Assembly (NCBI GenBank): GCA_013368315.1
Contig: JAACJM010000247.1
Span: 1 to 64,000, forward strand
Source of the DNA: Tetrapyrgos nigripes
Taxonomy: Eukaryota > Basidiomycota > Agaricomycetes > Agaricales > Campanellaceae
Length of the DNA stretch: 64,000 bases
Direction: 5' to 3'
Position numbers and translations under genes: made by a program. Positions 1-10,641 of this stretch are shown in pieces (position 1 is the stretch's first letter; every line of letters begins with the position of its first letter). A model generated the notes under the pieces. The model was not told the origin of the DNA. It made no database searches and was given only the letters and a program-made list of their open reading frames with translations.

Positions 1-1613
1 CAGATGGTCGCATTTGGCCTGCCTTGTCAACCGCATGGAACCAACAATCAAAGGAGAATTTCTATGCCACATCTGTGATCCTGCATCAATGTCAGATACT
101 GCAAGCTCAGAAATCATAGAAAGTCTGAAGCAAGGTGTTCAATTGCAGGCTACTGTTGCTAAGTGTCTCTAGTAAGTAGTGTTAGATTGTCAGTTCTTCC
201 ATTTGACTGATTTGTGATAGTGCTGGTCGCACTGTCTTGGTTCAGATGAATGCCAACACATTGTTTTATTATCCTGGTCGATTTCTTCATGAGGAAAAAG
301 GCGAATGGACAATCAAAATGTGGCGAGGTATTAAGCATGAGAATGCTAACAAGGTCTTGGAGAATATTTCTGTGAAAAGGCTGGTTGATGGATTGTATGG
401 TGATTGTGAGGGTCGGCGATCAATCAGGGTATAAAAAATCTAGTATTTTAGGAGGTTTTTTCATACTGATTATTTAAACAGTTAGGCAAGTTCATCCGAA
501 CACATGAGGAGCGTGACCCAGCAGATATTGCCTCTGATTGGCAAGTATATCAGTACAACACAGAAGTGGATCGTGCACTGTACAAGCACAAGGCTATGCT
601 GCAGAAAATTTTGCATCATACCATCAATTCTGAAATTTCTGCACTTTCTGTGTCAAGTGTTCCAGCCCTTGCCTTGTACCTGAATGAAGGTGATCCTGGA
701 TATGCAATTTTTGGAAAACATCAATACATGACAGCAGTAATGCTGTTTGGACATCCTTGTCCTGCATACTTTAATGGTGGAATCACAACAGATGATCAGG
801 CTCGCATTTTGAACTGGCTCCACATCAATGTGCAGCCATTTTTATCAGCCCCACCTAAAGACTTTGAACTATGCATTGCACATGCACGGACTCTCTTTTT
901 GGCTCACCGTCACCGTGAGACTTTCTTGGGATGTATTGAAGCAGGGTTGTCAGAGCTGGAGAGAGAACAGTCAATTCTCTACCAAGCATGGCAGCGATTA
1001 GTTGATTTCAGTGGGAAGACTGTGGATGGCAAATGGAGAGATTGAAGGCAGATGTTGATAGAGAGGCTCTGCAAATTCTGGAAAGAGTCATGTTTGATAG
1101 ATCGCAGAAGGCTGGTGTGGCAGGAAGTGAACAATGGGGTCTGGATGTTGGTCCTCCTGAGGATTTGTGGTGGCCTTATGATGGTCCAGAGAAAAATGAA
1201 CCAGATCTGCGTGTTGCTACAGAATCTGACCTTGAGGTGCAGTATTATCTTAGTGTTATTAAATATTGTTCTTGCTAACTGTGGTTTAGGAGAGTGAATT
1301 TTGTAAAGCTGAAAGAGAGAAAATGGAGCAGAAGGTAAGGGAGAAGGAGGCAGAGAAGCAGAGCCATGCACCTCCACGGCCAAAACCAAGGCCATTGACC
1401 AAGGAACAAGCAGCAGAACGTAGTAAAAAGGCTTTACAGGAAGCTGGACTTATAGCTGAAAGGCCTGACCCTGTTAAAGAGGAAGTATTTAAGACATTGC
1501 AGACAGTCCAGGAGAATGCACAGCTGCGTAGATCTAAGCGGGTGGCAGATTACACAAAAGAGACTGAGGAGACAGAGAATGATAAAAAATCCAAGAAACA
1601 AAGGAAAAGATAA
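1..1613 (+). pseudogene. PHD-finger-containing protein, copy 1 (5'-truncated, frameshifted)
   Basis: The window opens inside a gene. The first codons read WSHLACL and then FLCHIC, which fits the second half of a PHD zinc finger (W-x-H-x2-C ... F-x-C-x2-C); the first half lies left of base 1. Exons 1-171, 221-428, 482-1236 and 1290-1613 join at GT/AG sites in phase. After the finger come FYYPGRF, WTIKMWRGI and VDGLYGD, then a long region I do not recognise (AHARTLFLAHRHRE), and a Lys/Arg/Glu-rich tail. Near base 1030, just after VDGK, the frame slips by one base relative to the paralogue at 3699-5352, so this copy is probably inactive. PHD fingers usually read histone tails, so a chromatin role is possible, but the family itself is unknown to me. 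Confidence 0.6.
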
Positions 1614-2698
1614 TTTAGAATACTGATCTGGGAGGCATATTAAGTAGTTCAAAGTCGCAAATAAGTAGGAAGACTGTTGAATGTAGATACAGAGTTCTTG
1701 TTATCAGCCTGCTAAAATTTTGAACCATGAGATCCACGAGAATGATTCTGAAAATTACTATAGCAGGCAGATTACTGTCCCAGCATGAAAGGAAGTTCAG
1801 TCACACATCACTGCCAAAACATTCTAAGGCAAGATTTGACATTTTCTATTTTTTTCAGATTTCTTTTGGATTTTCTTCTGGTCCGAAAGACTGAACTTTC
1901 ATTCATGCCAGGACAGTAGTATATATGTGCAAATGGCCTTTAGTTCTTTCCAACGGACTCTCGTACAACATAAAGGCAAGAAACATAGTACCTGCATAGG
2001 TACCCGCATGGTACCCGCATGTGCACAGCCACTGCGGGTACCATGCGGGTGCATTACCAGCATCCACACAACATCTAAATCACTTCTAATGGTTTGAAAA
2101 CAGGGAATGCTGTAGCTCCTGTACTAATAGTCAGTACCTTGGCATTCAATCTGTAGAAGTGAATTTCTATCATAAATTCTACTAAATCTTGCACTAAATT
2201 CACATTGATCTTGACTTTTCTAGGAATTGGATCTACAAATTGCCTTAGTAAACACTTGAAACATTGGCTCAGTGATGTATTAGAATGAGTAGGTTGCATT
2301 TACAATGAGAATTATGAAGAGTTTTATTCATGTGCAGGCTTCATTTCGAGTCTAAGGGTAGTTTTAGTACATAATTCATGGAATATTGGCACACAGAGAG
2401 TGAAAATAGTCTCTACTGCATGCAATAGGCTTTTGGCAATAATGTCCAGGCTGTTTTATAGAGAAATACTTGAGTTATCAATGAGACTCTACTGTGGACG
2501 GGAGTAGGTGGCTGTGCATATCCATGTACATTTGAGTTTCACTACACTTCATTGAAGTCCATTTACAAGCTCTATGTACACTTTTACGCCTCTCTACTAT
2601 GTTACAAATGCTCGTATGTATGTCAGACATTGTTGAACTCAACTATACTGGTACCCGGGACGTACCCGCAGCCCCGCAGGGGGTACCCGCAGATTTAC
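1614..2698. other. gene-free spacer with GGTACC-rich segments
   Basis: I find no supported gene. The stretch holds a 17-bp perfect dyad at 2003-2049 and, at its right end (about 2650-2697), a second cluster of GTACCCGC/GCGGGTAC motifs. The two clusters could be the subterminal parts of one old DNA element of about 700 bp, because CATAGGTACCCGC on the left resembles TATAGGTA on the right read from the other strand. I could not identify a target-site duplication, so this is only a suggestion. Confidence 0.35.
2003..2049. repeat. perfect 17-bp dyad (hairpin) with 13-nt loop
   Basis: Arm one, at 2003-2019, is CCCGCATGGTACCCGCA. Arm two, at 2033-2049, is its exact reverse complement. The 13-base spacer is GTGCACAGCC plus three bases. 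The same GGTACCCGC word recurs at 1999-2006 and around 2650-2695. This could be a transposase-binding subterminal motif or a small foldback element. Confidence 0.7.
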
Positions 2699-3213
2699 CT
2701 ATACCGGAGTGGAATGAGGAAAGACACCAAGTGGTATGATTGAAGCATCTACAACTCGTAGATTTGTTGTTCCTGATCCGATCCCATTTGCTTGGTTTCA
2801 GCAAAGAGAAGCCTAGCGATGAATATATTTCTTACTGTCTGTATACCAAAAGCTCAGGTGACACAACTCCTCCCACCTCCTGCGGCATCATTGAATTACT
2901 CCCAATGAAATGGGTTCCTGGACGATAAAAGTCGAGCGCCCATGTTCTCCATGCATCATGGCTGGCATTAACGGCAGGAAGACCAATGGTTGCGGATGCG
3001 GTATTATTTATCAAATTCCTGAAAGGAGGTGTTGAAGCAGCAAGGCTAAGACGACGAGCTGCATGAATGAAAATCTCGATGTCAGACTCCAAAGTCAGAT
3101 ATTGTGGATCTGCGACTGGGAATGCAAAAGGACCTGTGGTATTGATACGTACTGATCCTCTGGACAAAGGCAGAATCGAGTAAGTCACGAGGCCCAGTGT
3201 AACACCGGCACCT
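2699..3213 (-). pseudogene. GMC oxidoreductase C-terminal fragment
   Basis: Read on the minus strand, the segment encodes only the C-terminal substrate domain of a glucose-methanol-choline oxidoreductase of the aryl-alcohol-oxidase type. It has LPLSRGSVRI, ADPQYLTLESD, the YRPGTHFIGS active-site region (the usual HP before GT is RP here) and EVGGVVSPELLVY. After a probable short intron near 2765-2835 comes GTTNLRVVDASIIP, the usual family ending, with a stop at 2699-2701. The FAD-binding N-terminal two thirds are absent: homology ends abruptly at about 3213, where a TGCGTCCA minisatellite begins. Real members are near 600 residues and this keeps roughly 160, so it is a dead fragment. Confidence 0.75.
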
Positions 3214-3216
3214 AGA

Positions 3217-3330
3217 TTTTTGCGTCCAGGTGCGTCCAGGTTTTGCGTCCTGCGTCCGAATGCGTCCAAGTGCGTCCATATGCGTCCAAGTGCGTCCACG
3301 TGCGTCCGTATGTATTCATGCGTCCATCGG
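3217..3330. repeat. TGCGTCCA minisatellite
   Basis: About ten imperfect tandem units of TGCGTCC(A/G)(A/G/T) run directly from the truncated end of the GMC fragment. The array keeps an open frame on the minus strand that fuses to the oxidase fragment, which gives a misleadingly long 175-codon ORF. Confidence 0.8.
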
Positions 3331-3610
3331 CTTGGCATCATGATAGGTTTGCATCTCACTCGTTTTCCACTATATACTGGTCAGTCTAGTATCTGTAGAT
3401 GTTTCTGTAACTTAAGTAGAAAAAAGTATGTAGAAAAAAGTGTGTAGTAGGAAAATGCGTATACTAGTAGTAGAAAAAGCATGTACTAGGAAATGCGTTG
3501 ACTCGGAATTGAATGACCGCTCGGAGTTACGCATGAGAAAAACTGGCTATGCGTCTGGCGCCAATGGCGCCACCTTAGTTTCACACAAAAATGATGGGAT
3601 TTTAGCGTTG

Positions 3611-3619
3611 TATAAAAGG
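3611..3619 (+). promoter_or_regulatory. TATA box of the copy 2 PHD-family gene
   Basis: TATAAAAGG sits 80 bp upstream of the first in-frame ATG (3699) of the following gene. The leader between them is pyrimidine-rich (CCTTTTTGC, TTTTCCCCC). Confidence 0.6.
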
Positions 3620-3698
3620 AGCGGGCTGTCGTCGGCAATTCCTTTTTGCATTTTCCCCCACTTTCGCAACCTTCAGAGCAATACAGTTCAGAGTAAGA

Positions 3699-5352
3699 AT
3701 GTCCAGTTGGTTTGTATGTAGAACAATCATCGTAGATTAGGCTATTGCTCACTTAGACTACCATATATGTAGCAAGGCTGGCGCAAACGGCTGGCCAAAT
3801 GGCTGTACCCAGACTCAGAAAGTGAGAGTCCTCGAGAAAATGTGGAACCACCACGTAAAAAAGCGCAAATTTATTGTTGACGACTCAGATGGTTGGTATT
3901 TAAAATTATGACAGTCATCCCTTGCAGGTACTTAGAACACAAGTGGAAGACCTTTATCCAAAACATCAAACCCAAGCAATTTAGCTTCAATACTCTAGCA
4001 CAAAGAGTTTTGTAAGTGTTTGATTTCTTTTCTCACTTTGAGAAATTGCTAAAACAGTTGCTATAGTGCAGGCCAGGGTGTTCTTGTCAGACCAACTTCA
4101 TCCCAGCTTTATTACTATCCAGCACGGCTCATAGCTCACACATCAAAAGGGTGGACCTTGCAGATGTGGTGTGGCATTGAGAACAACCTTCACGGTCAAT
4201 TACTCCATGAAATTCCAATGTCACACATTGTTGATGGGTTGTATGGAGATCATGGCCAGAGGCGGAAAATAAGGGTGAGGTTCATCCATTGTACTGCAAA
4301 TGTCTGAGTACTGAGTGGTGCTCCCTAGCCCAGCAAACACAAGCGTCCCCACCTTGTTCAAGTTGAAGAGTCAGAGGAAACTTTGCTAGCCAACTGGAAA
4401 GCTGTCAAATTCTCCTCTGAAATTGAGGAGGCACTTTGACCCCACTTTGACTTGCTTTGCCAATTATTTCTTGACCCAGAAAAGGCTCTCATTGAAGAAG
4501 TACCTGCATTGGAGTTTACGGAGAATGGGAAGCCTTTCTGCACTAGGACTGGTGAAATATTGGGAGCACTCAAACCAGGAAAGCATCTTTACTATAAAGG
4601 TGGCCTACTTCTGAATGATGTTGCTGGTGTCTCAAATTGGTTCCATGTCCATCTACCTAATGCTTCTCAAACACACCCAACTCATTTTGTACTTCCTGAA
4701 GCTCATGCTCGAACACTTCTTTTTGCTCACCGACATCGTGGAGAGTTTGTGACTGATGTGTCTTCAGATTCATCTATTATGGGGTGGGATATCTTGATTC
4801 GAGCATGGCAGAGGTTGAAGGATTATGATGGTTTGACAGTGGATGGCAAGGTTCCTCAAAAGAGAGCTGATGTGAACTATGAAGCCATTGCTGTTCTGGA
4901 TAAAATTATGTTTGATAGGTCAGTGAGAGCTGGGCAGGCAGGAAATCAGCAGTGGGGTTTAGATTCAGGCCCAAATGAGGATTTGTGGGATCCATATCTT
5001 GATGATCCTTACAATTATGATGTGGGAGAGGAAAGAGAAGGTAGTGAGACTGAGTGGCAGGTGGGTTTTCTGGTGATCATAGATCTCCTGTACAGTAATT
5101 GAAATCATTTTCATATAGATCGGACCTGATTATGATCAAGAAGAGGAAGAGAGAATAAAAGTAGCCAAACATCCACCCAATACAAAGCCCAGACCAACAG
5201 CTAAGGTGGGTAAAATGCAGCAGGGGGGACTTCAGGCAGTAGCAGATAATGAACAAAAGACAGCATCATCAGGGAGAGAGGTGCATGGCAATACAGAACA
5301 AGGGAGAAAGTCTGGAAAGGGAGGGAAAGAGAAAAAGAACAAGAGGAAATGA
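3699..5352 (+). pseudogene. paralogue of the gene at 1-1613, copy 2 (nonsense codon)
   Basis: Exons 3699-3709, 3773-3895, 3928-4011, 4067-4274, 4329-5060 and 5119-5352 join in phase. The intron at 3896-3927 would be only 32 bp. The protein starts MSSCKAGANGW and has no visible PHD finger. It then matches copy 1: LYYYPARL / WTLQMWCGIE / VDGLYGD / AHARTLLFAHRHRGEF / AWQRLKDYDGLTVDGK / KIMFDRSVRAG / QWGLDSGPNEDLW, ending in a basic tail. Codon 179 is an in-frame TGA (4437-4439), at the place where copy 1 has Tyr in RALYKHKA. The rest of the frame is open, so the stop may be recent. The function is unknown. A 5' TATA box and clean introns show it was once a normal gene. Confidence 0.6.
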
Positions 5353-6949
5353 TACAGATCATTTGCATATAGTGATAGAGTAGAAAGGGTAGTAAGATGT
5401 GGTGTGGAGTCTAATAGAGATGGGAGTGTCCCAGACAGTCATAAGCTTGTCTTACTCTGCACACCTTTCAGAAATAATAATGTCATGACTGGCAGCCTCA
5501 ATTTGATGAATTGTCTAATTGTAAACCTGTTTTTATATATTTGTAACAAAGTATAGTCAACTTGATAATAAAAGAGTTTGACACATTAGAATATGAGGAT
5601 TAGTTTAGTGCATTCTAGATACACTTAGACACCAAGAAATGCTTGGTAAAGCTTTGAGAAGTGAACTAGAAAATTTACTGGGTTTAGCACAGCCATTGGA
5701 CGCAGAATGGATGTACTAGGCAACTTGTGGCTGGGCTTGAGAATATCAACAAAGAAGTGTAGTGCAGAAGGACACACTGAGGAAAGCTTAGTATTAGCAC
5801 AGTCATTGAATGCAGAAGGACACACTGAGAAAAGCTTAAAATAATGTATGTCCAGATTCCAGAGTCTGGCCTTACTTGGACTTACTTGGACTTACTCATT
5901 GGATACAGAAGGACACACTGAGGAAAGCTTAGAACCTTGAGAATATCAACAATGAATTACATCTGTATCAACAAGAAGGATCATGAAACAATAATAATAA
6001 ATGCATACCATAATTTGGATGCACTCAGACATACTTGGACATACATGACAAAACTTGTGTCCAGCCTTGGACATTAAAAGCATTTAAAACATTAGCTTTA
6101 TTGAGCTAAGACTCACATATTGACACATTTCCAAAACCTATCCTCTATGGGAATAAAAAGTAACAAATGTCCCTAGATGGCTGCTGTGATTATAATGGAG
6201 TGAAAGGATAACGAAATAGCAATAGAAATAAGTACATACATACATGTCTAGCCTGGAGGATAAGAACAAAATCTACTACTAGGCTTGACAGAGGGCACTC
6301 TAAACACTGAGAAATGCTAGGTAAAGCCTTCAGAAGAGCAATGATGAAGCGTAGTAGACTTGAAAATTTAACTGGGGCTAGCACAGCCATTGGACGCAGA
6401 AGTGGACGCAGAGTTACGTGTAACACCAGGGAGGACATAGAATTCCGTAAGAGGATCTTTGAGAAAACAATCAGAACAATTCGTGAGGGAACGAGAGGTG
6501 AATCAACTTACGGTCTATTTCGTACGCATTTGCGATAACATTGGCTTGAAGTTCCAAGGACTGTGCATTCACTATACCACCAGATGCGATGACTTGGTCC
6601 GCAGCTGAAGTCGAGTTGCGGACTCGGACTCGTGGACATATGGACTAGTGGCACCACTATCTGGGAGCCAGATCTCTAACTATGTCCGGATTTTCGATTC
6701 TCGGTCTTTTTGTACCTGTTTAGAAAGCTTTAGCCTTTGATACATCAAATATATTAAATAAATAAAAGCATCCCTATATAGCAACTTCTCTTCAAATATC
6801 TAGCTTACGGATACATTATCTTGTTGTACTTATATCTTCGTACACATATCCGGTCATATATCCGTCAAGCGAGAACTCAAGTATTCCAACCGTCCAATGA
6901 ACAGAACGTGGTTATGCGTTTAGCTATCAAATAAGGACACGCAGACTTT
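5353..6949. other. gene-free spacer with short dispersed repeats
   Basis: No gene is supported; the ORFs here are short and lack homology that I recognise. A sequence of about 90-105 bp at 5625-5714 recurs diverged at 6300-6405; both contain AGCACAGCCATTGGACGCAG. A 24-bp word, GAAGGACACACTGAGG plus AAAGCTTA, occurs three times at 5767-5790, 5815-5838 and 5908-5931, with one mismatch in the second. Confidence 0.5.
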
Positions 6950-8264
6950 TTAGCAAGGACTAAACCTAAACGCTTCATTATTCTCATCCAGAAACAACCA
7001 AACCACCTTTTCTTTCCACTCCTTCGCCTTCCAATCATCCAACGTCTCTGGGAACAACCCCACAATGCCAACAAGCGTCGAGTCATGAGCCGTTATCACA
7101 AAAATATCTTTATGGGCATCAAGCATACCCAACAATCTCTGAGACTCGATAGATTGCTCTCTATCGCGATACGCCGATGGCGGAGATGGAACAGAAAGAA
7201 GCGGCGTGTCTCGTTTGCTCAAGTCAAACTCGGTCGTACCGGGCGCGGAGAAGTGCTCGGCGGAGACAGATTTTCCGGTAGACTCGAGGATATGCCCGGG
7301 GCATGGATACGATTTGTGGATGTGCTTATTAGGTCGGATTTGGCCCGGGTGGTGGCAGGTGTCTCCTCCGAGAAGGAGGAAAGAGTCAGGGTTAACACGT
7401 GCGAGAGCTACGATATGGCCTGGGCAATGCTATTTCAAGTGTTGGATTAGGATGCTCGTAAGAGCAATCGTGCTAGTGAAAGAACGCACCCCAGGCATAT
7501 CGATAATGTATAGACTTCCATCACCGAAGAAGTCGATGCCGGGAGTTCCACCAATTTTGAGGTTGGAGTTGGCAAAATCGAGCTCTTCCACTTCTCGGCC
7601 GCTGTCGTGAACAACCAGTCAAAGAACGTTTTGTGAAACAACTCGAAAACATACGCGAAATCGCTGTCAAGAAGCACAGCATCTGGAATGGTCGGATAAC
7701 CTCTACGGTCACTTCCAGGGCCAATTACTAGCCTTGTAGAGCTCGGCCACTTTGACATGTCGCCTATTTGTCACGAAAAGCGTTATCTCCGAGTCCAGCA
7801 CGTCCAGCACAGAGCACAAAAAAAAGACACACCAATGTGATCCAAATGAGTATGACTATGGCGACAGCAGTCGTCAGTACTCTACTAACACTGGATGATT
7901 CACACACGTACCTCCAAATAACAGTATCTACTGACTCCAATTCCACACCTCCCTCCGTCAATTGTTCCACCACGTCCTTCTCCACATGTAGATTGAACTC
8001 CGGGTGAGATGGAAACCCCTCTTTCAACTTTGGTGCGAGGTTCTCCGAATCCTTCCTAAGCCCCAAATCAAACATAACACGTCTCTTTCCACGTTCTATC
8101 AAGAACGAATACGCAGGCAAAGGATACATGGTATCACGACCTGGTAGAACGGGCTCCAGGAACACATTAGCAGGTGCTGAAGAAGTACTGGTTAGAATGT
8201 TGAATGCTTTCACGGATACCGTTGAGTTGGAAGAAGGAATTGTAATTTCTGATAGGGAAGACAT
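6950..8264 (-). CDS. MBL-fold metallo-hydrolase (lactonase-like)
   Basis: Five exons (8264-7912, 7855-7833, 7763-7655, 7601-7490, 7429-6950) join in frame to 358 residues. The protein has the metallo-beta-lactamase fold signatures of PF00753: HTHLDHIGD (His119, His121, Asp123, His124), His200 in MPGH, Asp222 in GGDTCHH and His314 in TAHDS, so all expected metal ligands are present. The arrangement resembles fungal and bacterial lactone-hydrolysing members (AHL-lactonase/YtnP type); the substrate is not readable from sequence. No signal peptide is evident, so it is probably cytosolic. The HxHxDH core lies on a 23-bp exon. A TATA box lies about 40 bp upstream of the ATG. No partner genes are adjacent; the nearest is an MFS transporter 2.4 kb away. 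Confidence 0.88.
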
Positions 8265-8300
8265 AGTGACGATGGTGGTAGTGGTGAGAAGTGCAAGGAG

Positions 8301-8310
8301 CCTTATATAA
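8301..8310 (-). promoter_or_regulatory. TATA box of the MBL hydrolase gene
   Basis: On the minus strand TTATATAAGG lies 37-46 bp upstream of the ATG at 8264. Confidence 0.5.
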
Positions 8311-10641
8311 TTATCCAGCGTTTATATGTGTCGCCCTTGTGAACTCATAGGTTACTTACTAATATCCGGAGAGACTAATAGCCGGCTTGTTTAACCAATG
8401 CGGCTTTCGGACTCGAGTACACTGTGCAGTCAAATAATCTGAGCCATAATCTATCATCGTTGCGCACGCAGGTATACGAGAGGCGAGTAAAGGGTCCAAT
8501 GTTTGCCAACACTGGCAGCAACGTGTAAGTCGCTGTTTGAGTTCCTCCTTGTAGGAAACGTGCAAAAACATAGCGGAAGTCAACTCCGGAAATTCGTGCA
8601 TTTCATACTGACAACTCCGGATCGGCGAGGCGTGCCTGTCGGCAGCATAAAATACAGTGCGGGTTTTTCGTATCGTATATGTCCTCCATCTATGCCATCA
8701 TGATCTAGGTGGAGGAGGCCCTCGCATAGCTCCAGCCCAGAACTCTACCTGGCGGAGGTAACTCATGGTATACTGCCCATGTAGTTTCCCTTAGCATACC
8801 ATGACTTATGGAACCCCTAGTATACAGGCAAGATCGGAGATAACAGAAACGCTCTACCACGGTTCCTACAGGATATCCGAGGCGCACATACCCGAGTTGG
8901 AAAACTTCTCCTTGGTTCCGACAAATATACGAAGCAGCAGTGAAACACTTTATTCATGGAAACTTGAAGTAACAAGAAGCCTGAATAAGATGAAGGGGAC
9001 CAGCACCATTAAAGGCACAGGCGGAGACGTAGAGGTAAAGATGTCGCAAACGCCAACGTAGATGGTAACGGTAGGCGCAATGTGGTAGGTCATGTGTCAA
9101 AGGAAATAGAATAGAGGTGTAGACGAGTATAGGAAAGAGGACAGCCGAAGTGAAAGGAGGATGTGGTGATGCTTTGAGATGAGAAGAGGGGAAAGGGGAG
9201 GAAAAGGAGAACAATATGACTGGGAAGGAGCGGGTTGATATGAATGTAGATGAGGGATAGGCACACTGAAAGCGGGGAATGAAGTGTTGGAAAAGCGGAG
9301 TACCTGACCAAACATGGGAAACGCGAAGGTAAGAAAAGCGAAGGTGAGAGGAGTCTACACGAGGAAAGGTGATGAGGGAAGGAGAAGAAGAGGGGAGAAG
9401 CGTGAGGCCAGAGCGAGTGGGCTTCGCAGCGACTTGCCGTCGAAAAGAAAATAGGTACTGACGCCTGCAGTGCGAGTAGTCAGTATAAAAGACGAAAGAG
9501 GGAAAAACGGCGAAGAGGATACTAACACTCACCACTCTCCAGATTCACAGCTCTCGCAGCCCTACCATAACCGCTATCCTATCTCATCCCTATTGTTCGT
9601 CTGGTCTACTCACCTCACTTCGGAGAAAAAAGCGTAACATAGATGTATTGGCCAGTACGAAATCTTCTTCCACAGATAGACCGCCTCAGATCCAATCCGC
9701 CCGCCCCTTTACTTTATAAAAAGTAACAAGGAGAAAGTGGTGCCGAACGGGCGATGTCAACGTCGGTCCACACTCCTAAGAGGGGCCCAGACTCGTAAAA
9801 CTGCACCTGGGGTTATCGTCACCGGCGGTTTTGATTGTGGAAGAATCGAAGAAAAATTTTGCGCGAGGCGAGCTTTTATAGTGAAATAACTGGGTTAGGG
9901 TTACACGTCATCCGGCGAATACCGGCACGTCTGTGTCGACTCGGACGTCGTACTCTTCCTTACTAGCTGCCACCCTCTCCCCCTTATTCATACGCATCCT
10001 ACACCCTGTTCCCTTGCTTCCCTACGCCCTCGATCATCTTGCGCTGTCTATAATGTCAACGAACCCAAAAGACGAGTACCCAAGGCAGCCAAACGTTGCT
10101 GAAACTTTAATCGCATTCTGTCTAAGTCGTCTCGTGTAGCTTGGGCTTCTATCTGAGTTGTACTGCATCTTTCTACACCTTCTCCGTCCTGCGGAGTTGA
10201 CGGCGTTCGATCCCATATGTTGAGATGTTTCGATGAACAACAGTGTCACGGTGAGTATTAGTAACATAGGATCGTAGGATCGTCGGGACGTTGGCTCAAT
10301 CCAGAGTGAGGATATGAAAGATGATATAGAGGGTGTGTAAACGCACATGATCAAGAGAAGGAACAGAAGGAGAGTAAGAAAGAGAGTAAGTAGTTTTTTT
10401 TGTACTTGGTCAAGACTTGCTTCCTCCTATTTCCAATCTTTACTTCCGTCTTCTCCCTCGAAATCCTTGTTCACCAAAACCAATAACGAAATTCATATCC
10501 TGTCTAATGGTAGATCTATCGATAATCAGCCTAAGAGCACCAGCTACACTAGTATATATACCGAAGAAAAGACTCTTCAGAGACAACAGAAAATCCGAAA
10601 AAATATCAGCATGTCAGTCTTGCCCAAATTTACAAAGGTGA
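8311..10641. other. gene-free interval
   Basis: I find no supported gene. The longest reading frame, on the minus strand at 8954-9535, starts at GTG, is Ser/Pro/Phe-rich and matches a purine-rich plus strand, so it is probably composition-driven. The interval holds a T-rich stretch and a possible TATA (CTTTTATAGTG, near 9871) but no gene that I can tie to it. Confidence 0.4.

Noticed and set aside
2832..3359. A 175-codon protein as written
   Set aside because: Its first 45 residues come from the TGCGTCCA minisatellite; only the remainder is a GMC oxidoreductase fragment.
8954..9535. A 193-codon minus-strand open frame
   Set aside because: It begins at GTG, has Ser/Pro/Phe-biased composition from a purine-rich complementary strand, overlaps other frames of similar length and shows no domain or splice context.
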